DNA from: Sphagnum magellanicum
Taxonomy: Eukaryota; Streptophyta; Sphagnopsida; Sphagnales; Sphagnaceae
Length of the DNA: 64,000 nt
Assembly: GCA_021904315.1 (NCBI GenBank)
Contig: CM038908.1
Location: 23,394,501-23,458,500 of the forward strand
Direction: 5' to 3'
The notes below the pieces were generated by a model. The model was given only the letters and a program-made list of their open reading frames with translations. It was not told the DNA's origin and ran no database searches. Shown here in pieces: positions 36,314-49,700 of this stretch (positions within the stretch are counted from its first letter, which is position 1; each line of letters opens with the position of its first letter). The position numbers and the translations under genes were made by a program.

Positions 36314-39300
36314 ATGGCGTCAAATCAGGGGCCAGTAAAAGGAGGCCCACCTCCACTGACATCTCAGTCGCCGTCGACTCAAGTCAGCGGCAACTCTAGC
36401 TCTTCAGTCCCTGTGGGCCTGATTGTAGGCATTACAGCAGGTGTTGCAGTAGGGATATTGCTATCATTAGCTTTGGTTATATTACTTTGCTGCTTTTTTC
36501 GAAGAATTCAGTCGAAGAAAGGGGGTGAGCAGAAGGGACAGGTGATACCGATCCGTGTGAATGGGGTCAATTCAAGCAGCATTATGTCCGATTCCATCTC
36601 ATCACCCCATTCGTCTTCTCCTAACAAACCACACTGGTGGAGCCATGATCGGCAACTGATTCCATCCTCTTCTGGTGTGACCAAATTTTCTTACAAGTAA
36701 AAAACCACAATCCTTCACATTTACACATCATGATTGGTGTGAATATGTCTCCTTTCAGAACATTTGGCAAAAGTCATTTGAATTTACACCACCTGTGGTA
36801 GTTGGCATTGCCCATGTTCAAGGTTGACAAGGTTGATACTCATTTCTAATGGAGTGTTGAATTAAAAGAGGACATGTTTAAGGAATTCTGTATTGCTTGT
36901 TTGCAGGGAGCTGCAGAAGGCAACACATAATTTTACAGCCTTACTAGGCCAGGGATCATTTGGCCCTGTATATAAAGCCACTATGAAGCCACTTGGTACT
37001 AATCTTGCTGTCAAAGTTTTGGCCAAACACTCCAAGCAAGGTGATGCCGAGTTCCAAACGGAGGTGCATGCCTTACCCTGTGTATTTCTGATCTCACGTG
37101 TCCATTACTGGATGGCCTGTATCCAATGGCCAGCAGATACTTAGGAAGCATCAGTTTATACTTTGGTTTTCATATTGCAGGTTATGCTTTTGGGGAGGTT
37201 GCACCATCGTAATCTGGTGAACTTAGTGGGCTATTGTGAGGAACGTGGTCAGAGAATTCTTGTGTATGAGTTCATGACCAACGGGAGCCTTGAACAGCAA
37301 TTGAATGGTATGTTCCTCTTGTAGGTACTCTCGCATCTGAGCTGTAACAAAGCATGAAGTGTATAGCCTCAGCTAATTTTCACCAACACTGGCACATTTT
37401 TCATGGTGGACCTAGAGTTTGTCCCATCAGAATTGAGAGGGGTTGATAAGAGTGGGATTTTCTAAGAATTTTGTCCCTGCTGTTACTGTGAGGAGGGGGA
37501 TGCTAAAGGTAGAGGCATGACTACCTTAATCTGTTTTCCAGATAAGGAGCACAAGCCGTTGAGCTGGGATCAAAGGGTGCGGATTGCCCAAGACATTTCA
37601 CGAGGGATTGAATACCTTCATGATGGAGTATGTATTATCCTTCTTGACATGAGAATGTGGCATTATCACACTACTTGCATCTCACCCATTATCCCAACCA
37701 GAATCTACAATGACCTTATGACATATGAACATGTGCAAGCATAGTTTGACAGGACTTATGCAACAGTTGTTGTTTCTTTGACCAGGCAGTACCACCTATT
37801 ATACATCGGGACATCAAATCTGCAAACATTTTGCTGGACTCCACCATGGCAGCTCGGGTGGGTTCATTCACATCTCCTATAGCTGTATAAAGTCTACCTA
37901 GTTGATGATGTACACCAAGGAACCTTGAAACCTGGAAACTTGGAACCTAAAGTCCTGTAACTGGATAGTTTACATGTATGCCTCAGAACTGCACAGTACA
38001 CAAGCATTCGTTGATCAACTTGACCTGCCATTCTTTGTAATTCAAGGCCTGGATTTTGAACCCTGAAGTCCAGTACTTGCAATTGACTCTTATCTTTATA
38101 TTTTCTGTTTGCAAATTTTCTTTCTTCTCACATGAAATGTGATGATGGCAGGTGGCAGACTTTGGATTGTCAAAGGAGGCAGATATGGATGTCCCTCTGT
38201 CTGGGGTGAAGGGAACATTTGGGTATGTTGACGACCAGGGCCAAGAGTTCCACTGCTCTCTTGACCCAACCCGAGCTCCTGTTCATTTTTGAATTTTATT
38301 GCACTGACAGATGCAAACATCTAAGGGCTACAATATTCACAAGGCCATGTGGTGATGTACGGTCAGATCTGTGGGTACGGGCCTTTTTGTGGCCAGACCA
38401 ATGATATGATTCTTAGGGGTTAGAACATGCGGTAAAGAAGTTGAATGGCTGTTCACTCAGTAGGTATATCTTTCTCATAAACAGATATGATAGGTGGTTA
38501 ATTTATACATGTTGCCATTGAAGGTCCCTGAACACGCATATGACTGTCACTGTCATCCAAACTGCTCCCAGTTTTTTGTTATGTTCTCTCTCTTTTTTTT
38601 GGGTTGGGTTTCCTCTTGTTCATGCTTGCTGATTTGTTGCAGATCTGAGAAGAGTATATACTTATTATTGGTTATTTCTCAATTCTATTCAGGTTGAATT
38701 AGATTGTAAGAGTGGAGAAAAATTTCTGATGGTGATATTCTCTCATGTAGGGGCAACCTGCCACTTTTTATTTTAGCAAGAACAAATTTTTGTCAAGCTC
38801 AAGTCATGTCATCAGGCTGACAGTTTGTTTTAAACCTGGGGCCAGGTATGTGGATCCAGATTATATTTCTACCAATCGCTTCACAGAAAAGAGTGATGTG
38901 TACAGTTTTGGTGTCCTACTCTTTGAGCTTATTACAGCTCGCCACCCACAGCAGGGACTTATGGAGTATGTCCATCTGGTACGTGTTGCATGAGCAAGGA
39001 TCCTCATGATCAATATTCAAATCCTTCCCAATTTAGCTCAATCAACACCTGCAAAGGACCATTAAATCTTAATTGCTCTCTAGACACCTAATTTTCTCAG
39101 GCTTGGATCATGTTTCACTTGTGGCAATTCTCCCTCTTGATCCAGAACTAGCCATATTATCAATCAGGTATTGATCAGGATTTTGCAATTGCTCATCTCA
39201 TAAGAGGCCTTGTGCAGTAAGAATCATGTTTATCTCGGTGGAATTGTAGGCAGCTATGGGTGTGGAAGGGAAAGAGGGATGGGCTGAGTTGTTGGACTCA

Positions 39301-39582
39301 AGACTTGATGGAAACTGTGATCCGGAAGATTTGGGTGCCATGGCTGCAATTGCCTACCAATGTGTGAATGACCAACCGAGAAAGCGGCCTAAAATGCGCA
39401 TGGTAGCTCAGACATTGTTGACACTTGGACGGCGTCAATACAGCCATCTCTCAACCATGCCCTCAATTGCGGAATCAGGTATATCCATTCGCAAAGAATT
39501 TCACCCAGGTGAGCGGAGTAAGAAGCAATCAAGCACAAGGGCAATTGGGAACATAAATGGGAGTGGTGTAGAGATGGTCTAA
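36314..39582 (+). CDS. CRLK: Calcium/calmodulin-regulated receptor-like kinase (CRLK type), 8 coding exons
   Basis: Membrane-anchored Ser/Thr kinase, 453 residues; Arabidopsis CRLK1 links calcium to MAP-kinase cold signalling. Exons: 36314-36696, 36907-37063, 37181-37307, 37542-37627, 37786-37857, 38152-38222, 38846-38978, 39250-39582; all phases match. The short Pro/Ser-rich N-terminus has no extracellular receptor domain, and a transmembrane segment spans about 33-62. The kinase domain has GQGSFG (142-147), Lys164 in [13 protein letters not shown] from His258, DFG at 278-280 and GTFGYVDPDY in the activation loop. The [17 protein letters not shown] and [12 protein letters not shown] segments are typical of CRLK proteins. 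The catalytic residues are intact, so it should be active. Calmodulin binding is inferred from family only. Confidence 0.9.
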
Positions 39583-42495
39583 CAACTCCATGAGATAATT
39601 GTAACCTATCCAGGTGCCTCTTCTAATCTCATAACACCATCTCATTTAGATATGTACACAGTTAGAAGTTTTTTTATTCCGGCATAAATCTGTGCACAGC
39701 TTGCTGGGTTGCACAACCAACAGTTGTTGCAGCAGCCATGGTACTCTAAAATCAATGCAGTTTTGGTGATGTTGCTTTGACTAAACCATTTGTATTTCAT
39801 ACACGAGAGTGAAACTCAACAGTGACCTTAATACATCTTATTCTGATCCAAGGATTTATTTGGAAATTGCACAGTTTGTGTTACTTCATTTGGGATTTCA
39901 GAAAGATGCATTAATAATGATTTTGAGAAACTTTCTATCAAGCTAATATTGTCACCAATGGCTACTTGAGAGGTGGTTTGTGTTTTCATTAATATTGTCA
40001 TCAATTAAAAGTGAGGTGAATTGGATGGAATGTTCGTAAAATTGGTAGTGGACTAACAGATAGAATGCATGAAAATCATTGAATGTGGTTACCATTTGGG
40101 ATGTACATTCTTCCCACATTTTGTATTCAAGAAGATTTCATAGTTTCCAATGTCTTCAGTTGTCGCTTGGTGTTCTTCAATGTTTCCAAACTATTCCGCC
40201 ACTTTCATGACATTCCTTCCATGTGTCTCAACCGGTGTTTGTTTTAGGAACTTTGTGATGTAGCCAAAGTGGTGATCATGTGTATGAAGATTTGGCCTAA
40301 AGTGCTGATCATCCATGGGAAGATTTAGCCAAATCTGGCTATAAACCAGATATGAAGGTATGAAAGTTTATTCATCCTGTTAATACTTTTCGTTACTTAC
40401 TGGAAACAAGTATTATGGAAATCTTGTGAATTGGCATAAGAACTGGACCATGGAACTAGTCTTTTGCTAGATTCAGAACCAAACCAAAGTCAGAAAAAAA
40501 ACATCTTTGAATATTAGGGTTGGATATTTAGGTAAGAAAGTTGATTGTCTTTTGAAAACTTGACATCTTTGGACTCCCTTCGTGCATCTAACCAAAGTTT
40601 TCAAATTTCACTTTCCCAAACTTTGCGATGCACATATTGTATACAAATCGATTCTTGTGACTTTGTTATCGAAATAATGTAATTAGTGATTTTTTAGGGT
40701 TTGATGTCTTTTCCCATTTTTATGCATAAGCATATAAAAAAAATCACTAATTACATTATTTATGCATAAAAAAATTGTATAAATTCTAATAATGATGATG
40801 ATGGTTTGAATTTGAACTCAATTGAATTTGAATTTGAATTTGATTCAATGTAAGTATTTGAATTCAATTAAAGTTTTTGAATTCAATTCAAGTTGCATGC
40901 GATGTCATTCAATATTTTCATTCAAATGGAACTTAATTTTCACAAATTCAACTTACTTTTTTCATCATTTCGTTGGCACCGAGAGTGCATATTAGTGTGG
41001 CGCCCAAGTAATGTAAATTATTTATGCCATGAAGCCTTGTTGTGATTGACATCATTCTTGGCAATTTGTAGCTACTTATGATCAAGGTTTTTTTCTTCCT
41101 ATTGTAGCACACTTCAAGTGACACCTTTGGTCAAAAAAATTCCAAACCCTAGTGACACATTAATTGTTTCAAAACTAAATTGTAAAATCATAATTTGACA
41201 ACTTTCTTGAATTAATTATTATTATTTTCAAAAAATGGTGATTTTTCTACCCCCCAAAAAAAAAAAATCACAAAATATTCCCATTTTGATTTGATTTGAT
41301 TTGATTTTGGTTTTCCATAGCATGAAAATTCAACCCATTAAAAAAAAAACTCCTTAATTTACACCCAATTAAACCATTTCCAAAAAAAAAAAGAGTGACA
41401 TCTACATTCAAGATTAATTTGTTTATTAATAATTTTGTGATTAGTACTTTTGATTTTTGATAAATTATAACAAACAAAAATTTGTCAAAGTATTGGTGTG
41501 TTTGGCCATAGAATACTTCCATAAGGGGTATTTGTAAGAAGAGATCAAGGATTTAATGTTGGTTTTTGGACACAACTATGGTAATAGCCTAGCAAGTTTG
41601 GCACTTTGATGTTGAATATTTAATTATATTTTCTCCTAAGATTCTAGCAATTAAGGTGTTATTTAATCATTTTTCCAAAAGACCTGAATTTTTTTTTCTC
41701 ATAATTATTAATTGCCAAACCTCTTAGATTATTCCTAAGTATACAATTTTTTTGGGTCAAATATCCAAAACCCTTCAATTATTTCTTGTTGAACTTGATG
41801 GGTGACCCTTGGCTACTCTAAAATTGTTTTGTGTTGTGTGCAAAAACATTCACAATCCAAATAGCCACATAAACCCCAAGCCATGGTTATTAAGAAATTA
41901 CAAAACAACTTATTTAGTGTACATGATGGTATAAGGTATCCCCGTGTTGACCAAGGTTTTATTTATTTATTTATTATTATTTTCCAATTTTGTGATGTAG
42001 CCACAATGGTGATTGTCCACAAGAGGAAATAGCCAAATTTGGCTAGGGGTGAGAGAGGAAAATTTTAATTTAAAAAAAAAGAATCTTGCTCTATTTTGGC
42101 AATCTATTGGAACCTATTGTCCCAATATGGTGATTTGAGAAATATTTTCCTTGAAATATGGCGATTTTGGTACATGTCATTCACAAAAACCCTTTCTATG
42201 ACTAAAAATGCAATTTCCAAAGGAAAAAAACTTGTAATGGGGGTGGAATCATAACAAATTAGGTAAAGTAGACAACATTCACACTTGTACCACACTTTGC
42301 ACATACAGTTACAAAATAACTGATTTAGTTAGCTAGCACTACTACTAGGCTTATTAGCCTAGTGAAGTGAAAAAAATACATAACTTGCATGAAAGTTGGG
42401 GTGGTTGTTTGAGCCCAAACCCTAACTTCCAAAATTCCAATAAAAAAAAAACACCTTTGAATGTGATTCTCAACTCTTGTCATAAGAAAAAAAAA
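39583..42495. other. Intergenic DNA downstream of the kinase
   Basis: The first few hundred bases are likely 3' UTR. The rest is AT-rich, with GAATTTGAATTCAA-type repeats at about 40805-40900, a TTTGA run near 41285-41308 and the hairpin at 40673-40760. A short palindrome ACTAGGCTTATTAGCCTAGT lies near 42345-42364. No gene was recognised. Confidence 0.5.
40673..40760. repeat. 23-bp perfect inverted repeat
   Basis: Bases 40673-40695 are the exact reverse complement of 40738-40760, with a 42-nt loop that itself contains TATGCATAAG. The arms are AT-rich (ATAATGTAATTAGTGATTT), so chance and MITE origin are both possible. Confidence 0.6.
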
Positions 42496-43112
42496 GTCTT
42501 AGAAAGAAGTTCATATTGGAATTTGTTTAAGTTGAGATATTCAAAAGCAAAGATTTATTAGAAAAAAGATTGCACCCAACTTGATAATTAAAAAAAAGTC
42601 TTAGAAAGAAGTTCATATTGGAATTTGTTAAGTTGAGATATTCAAAAGCAAGTTTTATTAGAAAAAAGATTGCACCCAACTTAATAATTAAGAAAACTCT
42701 TAGAAAGAAGTTCATATTGGAATTTTTCATATTGGAATTTGTTAAGTTGAGATATTCAAAAGCAAGATTTATTAGAAAAAGATTGCACCCAACTTGATAA
42801 TTAAGAAAAGTCTTAGAAAGAAGTTCATATTGGAATTTGTTAAGTCGAGATATTCAAAATCAAAGTTTTATTAGAAAAAAAATTGCACCCAATTTAATAA
42901 TTAAGAAAACTCTTAGAAAGAAGTTCATATTGGAATTTTTCATATTGGAATTTGTTAAGTTGAGATATTCAAAAGCAAGATTTATTAGAAAAAAGATTGC
43001 ACCCAACTTGATAATTAAGAGAAGTATTAGAAAGAACTTCATATTGGAATTTGTTAAGTTGAGATATTCAAAAGCAAGATTTCTATTAGAAAAAAGATTG
43101 CACCAAACTTGA
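42496..43112. repeat. Six-copy tandem repeat, about 100 or 112 bp units, higher-order
   Basis: Units starting GTCTTAGAAAGAAGTTCATA or close variants begin near 42496, 42598, 42697, 42809, 42910 and 43023. Copies 3 and 5 contain an internal doubling of TTCATATTGGAATTT and are about 12 bp longer. Copies 2+3 and 4+5 form two matching dimers of about 211-214 bp. Each unit carries AGATTGCACCCAACTTGATA. The array ends about 20 bp before the SPIRAL1-like ATG, so it may be its promoter or leader. ORFs across it are repeat-derived. Confidence 0.9.
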
Positions 43113-43129
43113 GATAATCAAATCCAAAC

Positions 43130-43540
43130 ATGATGATGCACACTAGGAATGGGGCTAATAGTGGTGGAGGGCAAAGTTCTTTGGGATTCCTATTCGGAGT
43201 GGATCCACCACCACCACCCAAAAAACCCGATATGGGATCCTCCTCCTCCTCACTTCCAATGCAAATCGATCATCACATACCCCAACATATACAACCGAGT
43301 TATGTTAGACTTGTGCCGGTGCCCGATAAGAGATTGTCGGTGAAGAAGAATGCCTTTGATTATTGTGGCATGTCTAAAAACCATCTCAATGGGCGATCAT
43401 CATCATCGGGAATCAAATGGACCCCGAAATATTGCCCCGATGAAAAAGCAAGCGACTTTATCCGACATCGTCCCGCAACAAAGGTGCATGAAGTTCCCGG
43501 CGGCCCTTCATCTCTAGGATACATTTTTGGTGGAAAATGA
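43130..43540 (+). CDS. SP1L: SPIRAL1-like microtubule-associated protein
   Basis: Small plant protein (136 residues) of the SPIRAL1 family, which binds cortical microtubules with EB1 and controls directional cell expansion. The family hallmarks are both present: N-terminal GGGQSSLGFLFG (12-23) and C-terminal PGGPSSLGYIFGGK (123-136), preceded by RPATKVHEVPGG. The middle is Pro/Ser-rich (VDPPPPPKKP) and longer than in short SP1L proteins. The start could be any of three consecutive ATGs. No intron is needed. An upstream exon with the more usual MGRG start cannot be ruled out, because a tandem repeat array begins just upstream. A retrocopy is possible. Confidence 0.82.
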   Translation: MMMHTRNGANSGGGQSSLGFLFGVDPPPPPKKPDMGSSSSSLPMQIDHHIPQHIQPSYVRLVPVPDKRLSVKKNAFDYCGMSKNHLNGRSSSSGIKWTPKYCPDEKASDFIRHRPATKVHEVPGGPSSLGYIFGGK

Positions 43541-46330
43541 AAAAATTTCTCGAGTTCGTTGATTGATCGGCCATAATGATGTAGGGTAAACTTACTTGGG
43601 GGATATGAAATCCTTAATTGAAACTAAATGAATGAACAATCTCCACTTGTACAAGAATACCAATTCCAAGTAGGAATTTCTTTTGATATTCTAGAGATTA
43701 TAATAATGTAATTTGTAACCAATTTAAAAAATGTTTTCATGTAATTGTTGCCTACATGAATCAAGTATGCATTGTAAAAGTACATTAGCATTCAAGGGGG
43801 GAGGTTGAAACTCAGAAAACCATCAATTTTGGTGGTAAACTGAGTTTCATCCTCCTGTCTTTCCTTTTTCCTGAGCGCCTCCACTGCTGCTACATATATT
43901 TTCACTGCTCCTAGCTGTACAACTACTAGTCTCGAACCTTGCGCATTAAATGCTGAGTATCAGCATTTCATACTGAGTTGTAGCATTTCATACTGAGATT
44001 TATTAAAATGTCTTTACTTTGTGGATACCACTGAAAGAGGGGATAGGGAGTGAAAGGAGGCCCAAAAGACAGGGTGAAGACAGGGTTACTTCATGGATAA
44101 CTCTAGTGTGTCCAAGTTTTTTTTAGATTTGTGGTTTTGAGATTTTTTGAGCTTGCCCAAAACAAAATCATACCAAACAAAAAAAAAAATGCAACATTCT
44201 TGGACCAACTTAAATTTTTCACTTCATCACCCCCACACAAGTTTGGAGTCTCACCACCCACATGATATGGCTAGAAATTCTTTGATATAATTTTTGGATG
44301 TCAAAAGACAATGGTGTATATATAAAGAGGTGGTTTTGCATTGAATTGGGTTTAAAGCCACATACTTTCTAATGTTTGCAATGAAGTTTCTTCAAATGAT
44401 TTATATATTTTTATTTTCTATATCACTTGACTAAATGTCAATGAACTATTTATTTTTAAAAATTTGTTTGCCTTTATTGAAGGTAAAGGCTCAAGGTTTT
44501 GCACTTTGCTATTCATAGAACTTTTAGCTCGAATGGTTGACACCCCAAATTAAAAATTTAAGAAACGATGACAAGATGGAAAAACACATTTTGGTGCACT
44601 TGGAAAAACACATTTTGGTGCACTTGAACCGATAGATTTTAATTTTATAGATTTTACTATCTATTGATTCAAGTACAAAAAAATACTATAAAGCTTGATA
44701 AAAAAAAAACAACTTGTTAGAAAAAATAAGTTGAATTTTAATTTGGGTGTGAAGTTGATAATTATATCTGGTGTCAATCTTCTTTCTTTTGGCATAAGCA
44801 AAGAGGAGTATATTGTTTATAATTGGAATTTTAAGTTCAATACCTAATATGTGTGTTTAATTCATTATCAATTCTAAATTTCTTGATCCCTAATGATTTA
44901 ATATAACCTCAAGCACTTGGTTAACTTATGTAACCTACTACACTCATGTGCACACACTTCCAAACCAAGTATAAGAAAATTTGGGCCTAGTGGGTCCAAT
45001 GCTTTTGATAGTGTGAATGCACAAATTTTATCAATTCATCCCATTTCATCCCATTTCATCCATCCAACAAAGCATCATTGTACACACACACACACACACA
45101 CGTCACATGAACACCATTAATTCATTTTAATCTCATTTGTCTCACTACCCATTCTCAAAGATTTTTTACTCCAATATCATAAACTTAAATTCTTTCACTC
45201 AACACCTAATTTGACCTAATCAACTTAATGTAAATTTTTACAAATTTTTAACTTTTAATCAAATTTTTAACAACCTAATATCAACAACACTCTAACTTTA
45301 TTTTGGACTTTCATTGCACTTAATTATAATATGACATAAGTTTGATCTATTTATGGTGGTTAATAATCTTAAATTCATCAAGTCATGTTCCCCCAAAATC
45401 CATACTTATCAAAATAAATCCTCACAACTCTTAATTTATAATGTTTGTACAAAAAAATTCAATTAATGACTGATTAAATCTATTTACCCATTGATTATGA
45501 ATGAATAACCAACTTCATATAATCCAATTACACATAAACACCAAAATTTGTTAACCCTACTAGTTGGCTTTTGGCCCATAGTTGAGTTTTTGTATGTGTA
45601 CCTTAGTTACCTTAGTTACCTACTAACAAGCCAATAGCTCTTAACTATGAAATGACTAATAACCATTGGTTGCAAGCATTGCACACAAAACATTGGATGC
45701 ATTTAAAAAATATATATATATATATTATTCGGTAAATGTTTGCCCAATTTTTTTTGGTAATAACCATTGGTTATGTATTAGGGCTAGGTTTTCAAAGACC
45801 TAGTTGGTAACCCTTGGTTAAACTATCGGTTATACCCTGGTTATAGGGTTTTATAAAAATATTTTAAACTATTATTTTGTGGTTTTTTTATTATCATGAA
45901 CAACTTTAATGTTTTAGGATTGATAACCGTTTTGGTATGATAAACTAGGTCATCATGGTAGGTTATTAGATTTTGAAAAATTCAATATTAGACAATCAGG
46001 TTATTAACAGGTGGCCAAAAAAATCAATAACTTGCTGGCAGCTGATTGGTAACCGGGCCAAAACTCAATAACCGGCCAACATTAAATTGTTGTCCGGTTA
46101 TTGGGTTCTGGTTATCATCCTGGGTATTGATGACCTAAAGATACCCTCCGATCATCTAACGGGTCCAATTACCCGCCGTGGTTTGTTAAAATTCAAAGAA
46201 CCGGTTCCGGTATTCTGACCGCGATCCACCAAAAGTAAATAAATATTGGAGGAGGCAAAGGGACGGGACAGAGAACCCCCGGTTCTTTATGAAGCCCGGA
46301 GGTTCTTTCAAAAAATTTCAAAGAACTGCC
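43541..46330. other. 3' flank and intergenic DNA
   Basis: A stem at 43801-43815/43840-43854 (14 of 15 pairs) lies 260 bases after the SPIRAL1-like stop. A 23-24 base direct duplication (AAAAACACATTTTGGTGCAC) lies at about 44579-44626, a CA run at about 45083-45101 and a TA run near 45708-45725. From 45600 to 46130, variants of TAACCATTGGTTA and GGTTATTGGG recur, perhaps from an old transposon. No gene was found. Confidence 0.5.
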
Positions 46331-46565
46331 CGACGCTGGTGTGGACTCGCTCTCTCGTCGCCCTCGTCGTCGTCGCGAGTCCTTCGCTTCGACTTGTTTG
46401 GATCCCGCGCTTCGCGCCGCACTAGGGCAGCGCATAGTGCGAGAGGACGCAGAACTTGCACGAGAATCCTTAGAGGGTAGTCAACGGGGGCCATTGCAGC
46501 GGGGAATTTTTACGCAAAGTCTTCTAAGGGTGGAGGAAGAACAATCCGTTGCTGTTGAAATAATC

Positions 46566-46741
46566 GGTAAGTTGAGCTTTCGTGCAATGTTGTCGTGATC
46601 CAGTGATAGTAATGTCGATAGAGTCTGTGGGCTATTGTTCAGATCTGACTGACTCTCCTGCGGTACGATGCGTGCAGTCTCCCTTTGTCTCTCTCCATCG
46701 CGATCTCTCTCGCTTTTTTTCCGTTTTTTTCTCTTTTTTTA
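46566..46741 (+). other. 5' UTR intron of the M50B-like gene
   Basis: GTAAGTTGAG at 46566 and CTTTTTTTAG ending at 46741 make a good intron in the leader, 52 bases before the ATG at 46793. The GC-rich sequence at 46200-46560 is therefore probably promoter plus first noncoding exon. The exact start of transcription is not visible. Confidence 0.6.
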
Positions 46742-46792
46742 GGTGCTGATTTTTCAAAATCTTGGGGAAACAGTGGAGAGCGTCGACAAAAC

Positions 46793-49700
46793 ATGGCCGA
46801 CTGGCAGCTAACAAGCTGTTGTAGCCACACACAAGTTGCGTTTATTGCTACCATCGGTGCCTTCATCTTCGTCATTCTCGCTGTAAGTGTGTTTTGGGAA
46901 GGTCAGGGTGTGCAATGTTAGGGTGAAGAAGAAGAACGATAAGAAGTTAGGGATGGCATGCCACATTGTTGTTGTTGTTGGGAAGCAGAGAGAGCTATTC
47001 TTGAATCTTAGTCCGATGAAATGATGGGACATGCTGCGGCATTTCTGTGTTTTGTTTTGAATGCAGTTGTGGAGAACGCCGGTGCTTGATCCGTTCAAGC
47101 TCATCACAGTTTTCCTTCATGAGGCCAGCCATGCCACTGCTTGCAAGCTCACAGGTGGTAAGGTGAGTGCTACTAGCAAACATTGACCCTCTCAAAAGGC
47201 AGCAGAAACGTCATGAGACTCTTATATTCCGTTTGCAAAAATTCATGCAAAAATATAGCTAGATTAAAGGTTTTTGGGGTTCAATGATTAGGTCTTTGAG
47301 ATCTGGTCATCATCGCATTGGTGGCCAGCAATCTTTGCATTCTTCCTGTGCATGCAGAACACAAAGTTCTTTATGACTTCTCCTGCTGAGCTATATATTC
47401 TTTGGTGAAAATGGGAATGTGATGAGCACATTGTGTTTGAAAGGGTATCTGTGATGAAAAAATGAAACTCTTTTGTAGCCTTCAACTGAGTGTATATTCT
47501 GTTGCCAAATTTCAAGTGGCTGGTACTCAGTACATTGAGCTTTTGGTGGATCCTGGGGTTGAAAAGGTTGAAGGCATGGAAGTCAAGGCAGATGAAGGTG
47601 GGGTGACTCACACACGGGGAGGCTATCAGTGGTTCATCTTGCCAGCAGGCTGTAAGGATTCAAGTGATCAACACATGGATGTTAGAAGTTATTTGGATTT
47701 GAAGCTGTATGGACTGGATTTCACTGAGCACCTGCAACTGTAAAACCTTCTTAGATCGCTTTCCCTTGCCACTGTCAGACAAAAGCAGGATAAAATTATA
47801 TTTGTGACCCTTTTTCATTTTTACATAATGAACTAAACAGATGTCCTGAACTCATAAGACTGTGCTTGTCTTAGCATTGTAAAAATAGACTCAGTCCCCA
47901 GTTCCAGAGAAAATGAGGTTTCAGTAAGAGCAATGAGGGCTTGAGGAAGGCAAAGCAGTTCCTTTACTTTCATTATTTTAGTTGCATTACAACAGAGCCT
48001 CTACAGAGGAGCCCTTCAATATGGATTTCCTGAAATCTAATCAAATGTAGATACAGAATTGGAAGATGCAACTTTTACCACCATAAGGACTATTTTCAAT
48101 GAGACCCTGCAAGAGTATTTTTTTGTTGTCCATTAATTGATAATGTAAAGTGCTAAGAGATTCCTGATCCACTGCAGATCTTGGATCAGCTTTCTGGGGC
48201 ATGGTATTGGTGGTTGCATCAACAAATGACATCACACTCAGAATAGCAGCAGGTCTTCTGATTGCTGCGCTGGTTGTGGTGCTCATCATTGCCAAGAATG
48301 TAGGTTTGGAACTCTCTATTCCTGAATTTTCAAACCTTGCCTTCATTTATCAACTCTGCTAATGCCATTGCGATAGCAAGTCATTTTTTGCATTCAATCA
48401 GCAAGATGTCATCTGTACCCTTTCTCATTGTGGACCACTTTTGATCACTCTCTGCTGACCTTAGTATCTGTAGCACACCTATTTTCTCTGACCTGAGTGC
48501 ATGACATTAAGGGAGAATGGTCAAGCTACGGATACACATTGTGGCTGCTCATCCCTTATGGATATTGAACTCTGAGTGTCATTTTGGCAAAATATTCTGA
48601 TTTTCTATTCCTGTGGAATTCTGCTGTGCATTGCATACAACAGTGGTTTCTCCGATTCCTTTGTCTTGGTGAGTTCAAATTCCTCAGTCTTTTTTTTCTT
48701 TCTGCTTAGCTTTGTTGTAGACAAATTATAGAAGAGAGATACATCAGAGACCATTTTATAGTTAGGTTGCTGCTCTCACTGATGTCCAATCAATCTGCTG
48801 AACAAGGTGGTTGCTATGAGGTTTTTGGGCATAATGTAGTTCAACATATTAAGTTGTCTTTTGATGAGTACGTCATCATTTGAAATTTCTAAAATCATGG
48901 AAGTCATTCAGATGTTGAGAGTCCCAACATGTGGAAATGAATTCCTATTCTTGGAATCTGCTTTGACTGTCCTTGATCATTGTAGTTGCCTGTCTTGACA
49001 AGTGATCATATATGGTTTTGAAGGAGCTCTGAGTTGGTTCTACATTTCTGATGATTGTGCATCTCTTATTTCAGGGTTTATCACCTTCTTGATTATAATC
49101 TGGATCTTACAAGAACTCACAGTCCTGAGACATGTGAAGCTGCTTCGCTATACCATCTTATTCATGGGTATGAGTTCTGTCCCTAGTCACCTGATATGGT
49201 ACAGAAGGATGCCCCTCACTTCACTTGCCAAGAGTTTCTCCTTACGTGACTTCCAGAGTTCATTTATCACTTAATTTTCAGTCTGTCAGTCCCAATCTAA
49301 CTAAGCAGCTGCAAAAGTAACAGAATGGTACACATGTTAATTCCCTGACTTGGTGGTGAAATTGCTCTTTCCTAGAAAAAACTGGATGTGAGCGATTGCA
49401 AGGTGGAAAGGATGTGGAGCTGAGTCATCACTCATGTCCCCCATTCTTGTCAATGCAATATTTGTTATAGTTTTCACCTGACAAGGTGTTATCTGTGTTG
49501 TTGCAGGTGTAATGAATTGTCTCTTTTCTGTATATGGTACATTCACTCCGCCTTCATAACCTGTTATTCTGTACTGAACTTTGATTCCCTAAATAGGAGA
49601 GTTTTATCCAAGGCATAAAGATATATCTTACAATGCAATGATTAACAAATTCCCCATTACTGTGTGGTGAAGGGCAGCAGGCCAATGTTTGAACTAATAT

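Noticed and set aside
42527..43112. Lys/Phe-rich frames on both strands
   Set aside because: They are translations of the six-copy tandem array.
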